Assembly (NCBI GenBank): GCA_036559125.1
Contig: DATBTT010000039.1
Span: forward strand, 1-38,206
DNA: 38,206 nt
From: JALYTZ01 sp036559125
Lineage (GTDB): Bacteria > Vulcanimicrobiota > Vulcanimicrobiia > Vulcanimicrobiales > Vulcanimicrobiaceae
Direction of reading: 5' to 3'
Part shown: piece after piece, positions 1 through 7,404 of the stretch
Numbering within the stretch: position 1 is the first letter of the stretch
Layout: the number at the start of each line of letters is the position of its first letter
Notes under the pieces: model-generated
Databases searched by the model: none
What the model was told of the DNA's origin: nothing
The model's input: the letters and a program-made list of their open reading frames with translations, nothing else
Made by a program: the position numbers and the translations under genes

Positions 1-2
1 GC

Positions 3-104
3 CGCCAGTTCGCCTGCGGTAATGCGGGCGCACTGGCATGCATCGGCGTCGTGGAGCGCGCTCGTCTCGCCGTAACGGTATGTCGCGACGAAGAGTTAGG
101 CTGA
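3..104 (+). CDS. C-terminal fragment of an unidentified protein (runs in from the left edge)
   Basis: The third forward frame is open from the window edge to a TGA at 102-104 and reads 33 residues beginning RQFACGNAGALACIGVVERA. Its composition is not obviously that of a shadow frame, and it would end about 9 bp inside the 3' end of the convergent alcohol dehydrogenase. I do not recognise the family. It may equally be non-coding sequence that happens to be open, because only about 100 bases are visible. Confidence 0.3.
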   Translation, partial: RQFACGNAGALACIGVVERARLAVTVCRDEELG

Positions 105-1277
105 GACGAGCTCGCCGCGCTCGGCGCGCGTCTGCGTCGCAGACGGCGATCCCGGCAGTAGCTCGACTTTCAACCAGCCGTCTTCGTGATCGGCGAACGA
201 ATGGTACGCCGCGACGGCGCCTTCGAAACCGGTCTTCTGCGAAAGTATGCGCGAGGGTCGCACCGTTCCGTTCGCGACGGCGCGCAGGGCTTGCGGCAGA
301 TAGCGCCGATGCGGACAATCGCCCATTCGCAGCGTAAGATTCTTGCCCATCGCTTTGCCGATCGGGAACTGCGTCATAGTCGGCGGATAGACGCCGATGA
401 TCGAAACGTGCGCGGCTTTAGCTGCCATGTCGACGGCAAACGCAAGCGCCTGTGCGGGAGCCGCACCCGGCTCGAAACCGGCGCCGCTCCTCGGCTTCTC
501 CTTTTGCGCGTCGATTCCGACCGCATCGATGACGCAGTCGGCGCCGATTCCGTTGGTAAGCGCAAGCACCGTCTGCACAGCGTCTTCGGTTCCAAAATCC
601 ACCGGTTCGGCGCCCTGCCGGCGCGCCGATTCCAAGCGCGACGGCTCGCAATCGACCGCGATAATGCGTCCCGCATCGAATAATTTCGCGGACGCGATGG
701 CGAGTTGGCCGACCGGCCCACAACCGAGCACGACGACGGTATGGCCCGGCTTGATCGACGCCATCTCCGCACCGAAATACGCGGTGGTAAAAATATCGGA
801 GAGCAAAATCGCATCGTCGTCGCCAACACCGTCGGGTATTTTCACCGGACCGACGTTTCCAAACGGGACGCGCGCGTATTCAGCCTGCAAACCGGCGAAG
901 CCGCCGCTGCCCTTCGGTCCGCCGAAAAACGCAGTTGCCTTGGGGTTCTGGCGGTTCGCGACATCGCACTTCGAATAGTAAGACGCGCGGCAGTAGGAGC
1001 ACGTGCCGCATGCAATCGTTGACGGAACGACCACACGGTCACCCTTGCGGAGATTGCGAACGCCTTTGCCGGTTTCTTCCACGACACCGACGCCTTCGTG
1101 CCCCAATATCGTACCGGGTTCCATGTCGGCAAACGAACCGCGTACGAAATGCAAATCGGTTCCGCAAATCGCGCTACTAGTCAATTTGACGACGATATCG
1201 CCGTCGTCTTGAATCGTCGGATCCGCAACGGTCTCCAAACCGATTTGCCCGATCCCCTTGAACACCACAGCCTTCAT
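96..1277 (-). CDS. Zinc-dependent alcohol dehydrogenase (MDR superfamily)
   Basis: Medium-chain zinc alcohol dehydrogenase of 393 aa that would oxidise an alcohol, or a formaldehyde adduct, using NAD(P). Visible motifs: ICGTD with the catalytic zinc cysteine near residue 38, the GHEGVG segment giving H60/E61, four structural-zinc cysteines at about 90, 93, 96 and 104, and a Rossmann nucleotide-binding glycine motif in VVLGCGPVGQLA. Length and architecture fit the glutathione-dependent formaldehyde dehydrogenase-like branch, but the substrate cannot be read from sequence. The frame is open 13 codons further upstream; the ATG at 1277 is preferred because AAAGGGG lies just before it and the family normally begins with a short MKA(V/L) strand. 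Nothing on the same strand adjoins it, so it is probably monocistronic. Confidence 0.9.
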   Translation of the reverse strand: MKAVVFKGIGQIGLETVADPTIQDDGDIVVKLTSSAICGTDLHFVRGSFADMEPGTILGHEGVGVVEETGKGVRNLRKGDRVVVPSTIACGTCSYCRASYYSKCDVANRQNPKATAFFGGPKGSGGFAGLQAEYARVPFGNVGPVKIPDGVGDDDAILLSDIFTTAYFGAEMASIKPGHTVVVLGCGPVGQLAIASAKLFDAGRIIAVDCEPSRLESARRQGAEPVDFGTEDAVQTVLALTNGIGADCVIDAVGIDAQKEKPRSGAGFEPGAAPAQALAFAVDMAAKAAHVSIIGVYPPTMTQFPIGKAMGKNLTLRMGDCPHRRYLPQALRAVANGTVRPSRILSQKTGFEGAVAAYHSFADHEDGWLKVELLPGSPSATQTRAERGELVSA

Positions 1278-1318
1278 ACGATGCGACGCCCCTTTCCGAT
1301 CAACAAAGTCCTCCACCC

Positions 1319-1449
1319 GCTTACAATCCCCGTCATCCTGAGCTTACAATCCCGTCATCCTGAGCGTACAATCCCGTCACCCTAAGCGTAAAATCCCGTC
1401 ACCCTAAGCTTACAATCCCCGTCATCCTGAGCTTGTCGAAGGACCCTCC
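1319..1449. repeat. Five tandem 22-23-bp units built on the dispersed repeat core
   Basis: Five head-to-tail units start at 1319, 1342, 1364, 1386 and 1408, each of the form gcttacaatcccgtcatcc plus tga. The array ends in a copy of the usual dispersed core (gtcatcctgagcttgtcgaag) at about 1420-1440. Units differ by one to four bases. The array lies upstream of the alcohol dehydrogenase, between it and the tRNA region. Confidence 0.9.
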
Positions 1450-1759
1450 TTAGAAGTGCCTTTTCCAAACGCCGTGTCCGGTAAACGCACGTTTTGAAAG
1501 TTTCTCCGGGTCACCGGCAGACTACACGAACGCATACATAGCGAGGAGCAACCTCATGGTGCAGGGGCGCCCTCGAGTTGGGCTGCAATGTCCGCGTTGG
1601 CCGCATCGAAGTCCGCGGCAATAGTTATGAGCGCTCGGTCGACGCCAAGCAGTCTTGGCCTGATGCATGTTTACCGTTTACGCGCGCCGAGTCTACTATA
1701 CTCATTTACTTAGACAAGCTATACAGGCTAACTACGAGCGCGGCCATACCAGAAATACG
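1450..1759. other. Gene-free stretch
   Basis: About 310 bases without a convincing gene on either strand. One forward reading frame (from 1578) is open across it only because it continues into the antisense of the tRNA. Parts such as 1560-1660 have a coding-like base rhythm and could be the remains of a decayed gene, but no family is recognisable. Confidence 0.4.
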
Positions 1760-1793
1760 AAAACCCGGAATCGCTGGATTCTACGGGTTTTTT
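1751..1793 (-). terminator. Hairpin downstream of tRNA-Thr, probable terminator
   Basis: The arms aaaacccg (1760-1767) and cgggtttt (1784-1791) pair, and inside them gaatc (1768-1772) pairs with gattc (1777-1781) around a short loop, leaving a 2-nt bulge. On the minus strand the stem runs into TTTTCGTATTT just after the tRNA 3' end. On the plus strand the stem is also followed by six T residues, so it could work in both directions. Confidence 0.6.
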
Positions 1794-1797
1794 GTAC

Positions 1798-1873
1798 TGG
1801 AGCCGACGAGCGGACTCGAACCGCTGACCTGCTATTTACGAAACAGCTGCTCTACCAACTGAGCTACGTCGGC
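1798..1873 (-). tRNA. tRNA-Thr (anticodon CGU)
   Basis: Full cloverleaf on the minus strand. The acceptor GCCGACG pairs with CGUCGGC; the D arm is GCUC/GAGC. The anticodon stem GCUGU/AUAGC holds the loop UUCGUAA, giving anticodon CGU, which reads ACG threonine codons. The T arm AGCGG-UUCGAGU-CCGCU is complete and CCA is encoded at the 3' end. It lies about 50 nt downstream of the regulator gene ending at 1923, on the same strand. Confidence 0.95.
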
Positions 1874-1922
1874 GTGGGGGCCGACGAGCCTGGTTCTGCA
1901 CCCCGACCGCTGGCCCTGCCCG

Positions 1923-3344
1923 TTACGCGGCCCAAGCTCGAGCAAGCAGCACGTGCTGATCGGGAGTGAGGCGCGGGTCGTACTGCGGAAATATCGAGGC
2001 GGGGTCCGGCTGCTGCGCGTGCGTCGATAACCACGCGCTGGCTCGCGCGGAGTCGCCCACTTGAGAGAGGGTGGCGGCAATGGTCTCGGGGCCCGCATCG
2101 CTGGAGCGGCTGCGCAGTACCGATTCGATCAGTTTTCGCGCGCCACGGCGATCGCCGTGCTTGGCGAGCGAGAACGCCTGGACGGCGTCCACCTCCGCCA
2201 CGTTGTACCCGGCCACGATTCGCAGGCGTTTCAAGGCGCTCCCCGCTTCGGTGTATTTGCCTTGGCCGTCCAGCGAGAGCGCCAGATACAATTCCACTTG
2301 CGGGTCCTTATATCCGGACTGCAGCGATTGACGGAACGCATCGGCAGCCGCACCGTAATGCCGGCCGTAATAGTAGGCGACGCCCAGCCAGAATGAGTCT
2401 TGCGGCGAGAGCGGCTGAATGGCGTTGGACCAGCTCAATTCCTCGGCGGCCTTCGCGAATTGCCCCCGCTCCTCCTCAAACTGCGCGTACCAGCGATGCG
2501 CGAGCGCGTTGCGCGGATCGAGCGAAATGGCAAGCTGAAACTGCGCTTCGACGGCAGCCGGATCTCTCTTGAAACGCAAGGCCTGCGCGTACGACGCATG
2601 CGCTTCACTACTGCGCGGCCCCAACTCCACGGCCTTGTTCGCGTAGTAGGTGGCGGCCGCCATGTCTTTGGTCATCGACGGCTCGCTTTCGCCCGAAGCG
2701 TGAAAAGCATAATACGCATCCGACAAGCCCGCGTAGCCGAGCGGATTGGTTGGAGACGTTCGCACGACTTGCTCGTAGAGCGCTAAGCTGCGTCGCGCTC
2801 CGTCCGGCGTCACGAAGTTCCAATTGAGCCGCGCGAGTTCGTACGCTTTCAACGCCTGAGGCGGAAGCGTCGAGTACGCCGATTGCCTCCCCCGATTGTC
2901 GTACGAAACGACGGCGCCGGCGAGGCCGACAATCGCAAGGGCGGCGATCGCGGATACTCTGATCCACATCGGCACTCTTGCGCTATCGTTCGACAAATGC
3001 TGCAACGGTTCCACGAATGCGTAGCCGACGTTGGGGACCGTGCGTATCATCGGTCCGTCAGTTCGGCCCGTTGCAAGTGCCCGGCGCAGCACGTAAATGG
3101 TTTGCGTAAGATTAGCGTCCAGCACGATCTTCTCGCCCCAGAGCGCTCCGTACAGATCTTCTTTTGCAATAGTGCGACCGGCGCGCGCAATCAACATCGA
3201 GAGCGCTTCGGTCGCTTTCGCCGGCAGCGCAACGATCGCGCCGTCGCGGCGCAGCACGCGTCGCCGCGTATCGAACGTAAACGGTCCGAAACTATAGACG
3301 ACCGAAGCCGCCCCATCGCGAGAAACTGCCCGCTGATGCGCCAT
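1923..3344 (-). CDS. Membrane-anchored winged-helix regulator with TPR repeats (CadC/ToxR-like)
   Basis: One-component transcription regulator of 473 aa. Residues about 16-115 form an OmpR/PhoB-type winged helix: the FGPFTFDTRRRVLRRDG strand hairpin, then NLTQTIYVLRRAL as recognition-helix region and a VGYAF wing. One membrane helix follows (WIRVSAIAALAIVGLAGAVV), so the DNA-binding part is cytoplasmic. The rest, on the far side of the membrane, is a row of about six to eight TPR-like helical pairs rich in A-Y-x-L and LGxAYYY patterns. The start at 3344 is chosen for GAGGA 8 nt upstream; the frame is open another 37 codons. It is a clear paralogue of the gene at 7405-8892 (both end in a DPAS(I/V)FPQYDPRL segment) and lies just downstream of the TonB receptor, which it may control. 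Confidence 0.85.
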   Translation of the reverse strand: MAHQRAVSRDGAASVVYSFGPFTFDTRRRVLRRDGAIVALPAKATEALSMLIARAGRTIAKEDLYGALWGEKIVLDANLTQTIYVLRRALATGRTDGPMIRTVPNVGYAFVEPLQHLSNDSARVPMWIRVSAIAALAIVGLAGAVVSYDNRGRQSAYSTLPPQALKAYELARLNWNFVTPDGARRSLALYEQVVRTSPTNPLGYAGLSDAYYAFHASGESEPSMTKDMAAATYYANKAVELGPRSSEAHASYAQALRFKRDPAAVEAQFQLAISLDPRNALAHRWYAQFEEERGQFAKAAEELSWSNAIQPLSPQDSFWLGVAYYYGRHYGAAADAFRQSLQSGYKDPQVELYLALSLDGQGKYTEAGSALKRLRIVAGYNVAEVDAVQAFSLAKHGDRRGARKLIESVLRSRSSDAGPETIAATLSQVGDSARASAWLSTHAQQPDPASIFPQYDPRLTPDQHVLLARAWAA

Positions 3345-3355
3345 CTTGCAAATCC

Positions 3356-3374
3356 TCAGACGCAGAACGTCTGA
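3356..3374 (-). promoter_or_regulatory. Perfect 7+7 palindrome touching the ribosome binding site of the 1923-3344 gene
   Basis: TCAGACG (3356-3362) and CGTCTGA (3368-3374) are perfect inverted repeats around five bases. On the minus strand the downstream arm runs directly into the GAGGA used by the ATG at 3344. It may be an operator or an mRNA hairpin that affects ribosome access; the sequence alone does not decide. Confidence 0.5.
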
Positions 3375-3470
3375 AGACCCGCTTCTGTATCGCAAGCCGG
3401 CACCACCTTGCAAGCGTAGAAAATATCCAGCACGCTCGGGCTCTGCCCTTGCCAAGCGGCCGTACTGTTC

Positions 3471-3499
3471 GAAGGCCGCCGGTACCAGCGGCGGCCTTC
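3471..3499 (-). terminator. GC-rich hairpin after the TonB receptor gene
   Basis: A perfect 10-bp stem (GAAGGCCGCC/GGCGGCCTTC) with a 9-nt loop lies 25 nt downstream of the receptor stop codon. There is no U tract, so it may be a processing or mRNA-stability hairpin, or an imperfect terminator separating the receptor from the downstream regulator. Confidence 0.55.
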
Positions 3500-3524
3500 G
3501 CGAGATGCCTACAACAAGGGGTTT

Positions 3525-6500
3525 CTAGAACTTTATGTTCGCCGTGAAGTAGAGGTTGAAAGGCAGGGCGCTTTGCGCCGGCTGGGTTTGCAGCGACGTC
3601 GCGAGCACCGGACCGTAGGGATTGGCTACGTAGGTCTGGATGCGATCTCCGGGGTTGTAGAAATTGCCGACGTACGGCGCGGCTTGGTTATACGCGCAAC
3701 CAAGACTTCCGATTACCCACGCTTCTCTCGACCCGCCGAAGCAACGATCGTAAATATTCGCTCCGATCACTTGCAACGTAATCTTCGGAGAGACGTCGTA
3801 GGTAACTTGCAGATTGGTAGCGAGCACCGTCGGTTGCGTGAATTCGCCGATTCCGTCGAAATGACGGGTCAGCGGATCCGGAATTGGAACGACGGCGCTG
3901 CATGACGACGCATCGTACGGCGATCCGCCGCCGGGGCTGCCGTTGACGTAGCGCGGATCGTTGCCCAACGCGTTACCAAGCGTCGCGCCGCAGGTGTCGG
4001 GAGCGATACCCTGCGCGACGAGTGGGCTTCCATATTTCGAGCCCGCTTCGATTTGGAACGACGGGGTAATCGCGAGACGATTGTGCCGGTAGTTGAGAAT
4101 TAACGATGCCACGTGGGGCGCCACGTAACTCGCTGCGGCACCGGTGCTTCCTACGCCAAGATTCGTATCGAATACCGCATACGCCGCACTTGGATCGAGG
4201 AGGCCGGCCGGCGCTGCATTCCAGTACGGATTGGCAACACTGCCCGGCGCACAGGCGGGATCGGCCGCACCGGCGGTCGTGTAGCACGGTGCGGCCGTAC
4301 CGCTTGTCGTGGATCCCGCGCAGCGAGCGTCTTTTGCATTGGCGGCGTTGGCGCAGAAGCTCGTATATGCGTTATAGGTTTGAATCCCCTGATTTGAGGC
4401 CGATACGAACGAGGCTCCGGTCGGAAATATTTTGTAATGCCCGATCGCATGCGTGTACGTATATGCCAGTTGCGCGGAGAGGCCGTTGCGATTGAAGTCG
4501 CCCTTGCGGACGCTGAATTCGACGCCGCTCGAGGTGAGGTTCAGGCCGTTGACGTTCGCGACGAAGTTCGTTTTTGGATTGACCAGAATGCTGATGAACT
4601 CGTCGTTGGTCTTCCGATAGAACGGCGTCAACTTGAAGCTCACGTCGCTATCGCGTATTTGGTGCTCCCACGAAAAGTCCGCGTTGTACGAGACCTCGGG
4701 CACGACTTGCCGCGAGAAGCTGTTGAAGCCGAAGCCGGAATAGAATGCCGTGCTCGGAACTCCGGCCTGGACGTTCGTCGCCTCGACCGCCGAGGTTTGC
4801 GCCGGCTGGGTGAACCGCCCATACGAGAAGCGGAACACGTTGTTGGAGTCGGTCGTATACGTGAACCCAACACGCGGCGAGAGTTCCCGGAAGTCAAGAT
4901 TGGGCGAAGCGGTGGAAAGATTGGTCGGCACGAAACCCGCCGCGCAGTCCGTTCCGTATCCGCGTCTGGCAATCGTCGAACCGGAGATGCAGTGCGACGC
5001 ATTGTAATCGTTGACGAAGAGTTGATTCCCCAGATTACCGGTCGGCTGCATGACGTACTTGAAGTCCTCATACCGTAACGCCAAGTTAACCGTCAGGCGT
5101 TCGCTGGGCTTGAACAGATCTTGCAACGCGAGGTTGGTGAATTGCGGTTTCACCGTATTGCGGGCGCCGGTCTGCCCGTTATTTATGGTTACGTATTCGC
5201 AGGGTCCGCCGCCGCACGTATAGGCACTCTCGGTTCCAACGGTCGGATCGACTCCGGGATTTCCAGGAACCAGAGACGATCCACCGAGCGGCGGCAGAAC
5301 GTATGTCGACGCCGTGCCACAGGAGACTTGCTTCGCGGCAAACGTGCCGGTCTGGGCCGCAAAGCAACCGCCGTTTGGAGAGCCTGCATTGACGAGATAG
5401 GCAATCGGCGATTCGCCGACTCCGCCCGCAACGTCGTTGCGGTCGCGAACCGAACTAGACGTGGTATAGGCGGCATCGAACGTAAGCAGATTCTTCTGAT
5501 TGATCTGATCGGCCAGCGTCGCGGCGACGCCGCTCGTATGCGACGTGATGACGTAATCGGGTTGGAATGCCCCGACGTAGTTTTGATGCGACCCGACTAC
5601 ACCGTTGTCGATGCGATCGGAGTATAGGGTGTATCCATAGATTCGCGCGTAGGCGTTGCTTCCCATATTGTGTTGATATTGAAGCTTCGTCACGGCGAAA
5701 CCGGTCGTCTCGGAATCGCGTTGATTCGGCGAAACCGGTCCATCCAGCGGCCTATTAGAAGTAGATCCCGCAAAGTACACGTTCTTGACCAAGTTGAGAT
5801 CGCCCGGCGTCAATCGGCCGTAGCGCGCACCCGTGTAGACGTTCGCGTCATTGAACGTGTTTACGACCGCGGGGTTGATCGCGCAATTGTCGGTCAAGCC
5901 GGCTCTGGCGCAATTCGGCAAGCCGTTCGGGCCACCGATCGTGCCATTCAGGACGTCGCCGAATGCGACACCCCACGAATCAAACGCGCTATTGTTGGCG
6001 TTGTACGTCTGACTCACGTCGTAAAGCAATTGCACGTCGTCGCGTCCGCCGTCTTTCTTGTGCGGAATGCCGAAATGGAAGTTCGCGACGGAATCGCGCG
6101 CGGTGACGGTAGGTTCGAAGCCCCAGAAAACCGGCGCGGCCGCGTATCCGTTGGGTCCGAGCGGTGCACCGCCAGTGACGTTCGCGCTTCCCGCGTTTGT
6201 ATAGCATCCGGCGGAGGGGTTCGCTCCGCCACACCCGATGCTGGCAATGTTGTAGAGCGTGCCTTGCCCGTTGCCGTAAATCGGCGCGAACGACACGCCG
6301 TCGAAATGGTCGAGAAGTTGTAAGTCCTGCGTATAGCCGCTAACGCCGGCATAATACGAGAACATGCGGTTAGGTGATGCGCCGCCGGCTTCGACGCTTG
6401 CCTTATGGTAATAGCCCGGAGAACCGATGCCGAGATTGGCCACGCCGAATCCCGGATACGTGCCCGTGCGTACGACTTGGTTGACGAATCCGGCAAGGCC

Positions 6501-7214
6501 GTTGGCTTGCGCGTCGGCGGGCGCCGCGCCCGTGTAGACTTGCACTTCCTGATTGCCCAGCGACGACAGCGCCGAGCCCGCGTACTGATCGAACGCGCGA
6601 TTGATCGGGATGCCGTCGTACTCGTTACCGGTTTCTTGGTAGTTGCCGCCTCGAATGTTGATCGTTTGACCCCACCCGAGATTCCCGATCGGCACGAAGA
6701 CGCCCGGTACCGATGCAATGGCCGAGTACGCGCTGTTGAGATTGGTTCCCGAGCTTAGCGCGGCCGAAGCACGCTGAAGACCCGGTGAAACCGAGTACAC
6801 GTCCGCCGTTACACCGCTCTTGACTAGGTCGTTGTTGGAGCGGGACGTTACACTTGCAATCGTGCGCAATGCCGAATGCGCTTGAATGGTTATTGATTGG
6901 GTCTGGTCCGAAAAAACCGAGATGCCCGCGCGCGAAGCGGGAGCAAAGCCGGTTTTCGTAACGGACACGATATACGTGTCCGGCGCTAAGGACAAGAACC
7001 GGAAATGTCCGGAACCGTCCGTCATCGCGTTGGCATTTTGGGACGGCGACGATATCGTTACCGATGCGTTTGCAACGGGCGCGTTATGTTCGTCGACGAT
7101 CGTACCGTCAACGCCGCCCGTCGTGCCGGCCAGTGCCCATGTTCCCTGGACCAGTAGCGTAACGAGCAACAAGACGATACAGCGCACGAGACGGAGGGAA
7201 AGTCGTAGACTCAT
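3525..7214 (-). CDS. TonB-dependent outer-membrane receptor with N-terminal carboxypeptidase-regulatory-like domain (Oar-like)
   Basis: Outer-membrane receptor of 1229 aa. Order: signal peptide (about 1-30), a carboxypeptidase-regulatory-like beta-sandwich (about 32-110, GVDGTIVDEHNAPVANASV and later GHFRFLSLAP), a plug domain (about 120-250, with INIRGGNYQETGNEYDGIPI), then a long beta-barrel ending in the terminal aromatic strand NLYFTANIKF. Such proteins import large substrates using TonB/ExbBD; no TonB gene is in the window and the ligand is unknown. The ATG at 7214 is preferred over the GTG 4 codons upstream because GAGGGA sits 6 nt before it and overlaps the GTG. The mature protein has about 18 cysteines in nine closely spaced pairs, mostly in loop-like segments. 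Paralogous regulators lie on both sides on the same strand. Confidence 0.9.
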   Translation of the reverse strand: MSLRLSLRLVRCIVLLLVTLLVQGTWALAGTTGGVDGTIVDEHNAPVANASVTISSPSQNANAMTDGSGHFRFLSLAPDTYIVSVTKTGFAPASRAGISVFSDQTQSITIQAHSALRTIASVTSRSNNDLVKSGVTADVYSVSPGLQRASAALSSGTNLNSAYSAIASVPGVFVPIGNLGWGQTINIRGGNYQETGNEYDGIPINRAFDQYAGSALSSLGNQEVQVYTGAAPADAQANGLAGFVNQVVRTGTYPGFGVANLGIGSPGYYHKASVEAGGASPNRMFSYYAGVSGYTQDLQLLDHFDGVSFAPIYGNGQGTLYNIASIGCGGANPSAGCYTNAGSANVTGGAPLGPNGYAAAPVFWGFEPTVTARDSVANFHFGIPHKKDGGRDDVQLLYDVSQTYNANNSAFDSWGVAFGDVLNGTIGGPNGLPNCARAGLTDNCAINPAVVNTFNDANVYTGARYGRLTPGDLNLVKNVYFAGSTSNRPLDGPVSPNQRDSETTGFAVTKLQYQHNMGSNAYARIYGYTLYSDRIDNGVVGSHQNYVGAFQPDYVITSHTSGVAATLADQINQKNLLTFDAAYTTSSSVRDRNDVAGGVGESPIAYLVNAGSPNGGCFAAQTGTFAAKQVSCGTASTYVLPPLGGSSLVPGNPGVDPTVGTESAYTCGGGPCEYVTINNGQTGARNTVKPQFTNLALQDLFKPSERLTVNLALRYEDFKYVMQPTGNLGNQLFVNDYNASHCISGSTIARRGYGTDCAAGFVPTNLSTASPNLDFRELSPRVGFTYTTDSNNVFRFSYGRFTQPAQTSAVEATNVQAGVPSTAFYSGFGFNSFSRQVVPEVSYNADFSWEHQIRDSDVSFKLTPFYRKTNDEFISILVNPKTNFVANVNGLNLTSSGVEFSVRKGDFNRNGLSAQLAYTYTHAIGHYKIFPTGASFVSASNQGIQTYNAYTSFCANAANAKDARCAGSTTSGTAAPCYTTAGAADPACAPGSVANPYWNAAPAGLLDPSAAYAVFDTNLGVGSTGAAASYVAPHVASLILNYRHNRLAITPSFQIEAGSKYGSPLVAQGIAPDTCGATLGNALGNDPRYVNGSPGGGSPYDASSCSAVVPIPDPLTRHFDGIGEFTQPTVLATNLQVTYDVSPKITLQVIGANIYDRCFGGSREAWVIGSLGCAYNQAAPYVGNFYNPGDRIQTYVANPYGPVLATSLQTQPAQSALPFNLYFTANIKF

Positions 7215-7244
7215 GTTATCCCTCACTTCAGTAGTAGAGACGAT

Positions 7245-7273
7245 GCATCGGCCGACCTAAACGTGGCCGATGC
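7245..7273 (-). promoter_or_regulatory. Perfect 9+9 inverted repeat upstream of the TonB receptor
   Basis: GCATCGGCC (7245-7253) and GGCCGATGC (7265-7273) are perfect inverted repeats separated by 11 bases, ending 30 bases upstream of the receptor ATG at 7214. The spacing and position suit either an operator for one of the neighbouring winged-helix regulators or a 5'-UTR hairpin. No U tract follows on the minus strand, so a terminator is unlikely. Confidence 0.55.
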
Positions 7274-7404
7274 GCATCCGTTCGCGAGGGAAGCGCGCAA
7301 AAGCATGCAGTTCCGCCGCTCTCGCGCGACGTTGGTCACTGCCCGAGATTCGCGCGTGCCGGTGTCATGCCGGCGCTCGAAACTGCCGTTTACGTGACGT
7401 GATT

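Noticed and set aside
1578..1969. Two forward open frames ending in SGLEPLTCYLRNSCSTN- and ADERTRTADLLFTKQLLYQLSY-like peptides
   Set aside because: They are the antisense of tRNA-Thr at 1798-1873, a well-known source of false protein calls.
5670..6323. 217-aa forward open frame within the TonB receptor
   Set aside because: It is the antisense shadow of the receptor gene; its composition is arginine-rich and it has no recognisable domain.
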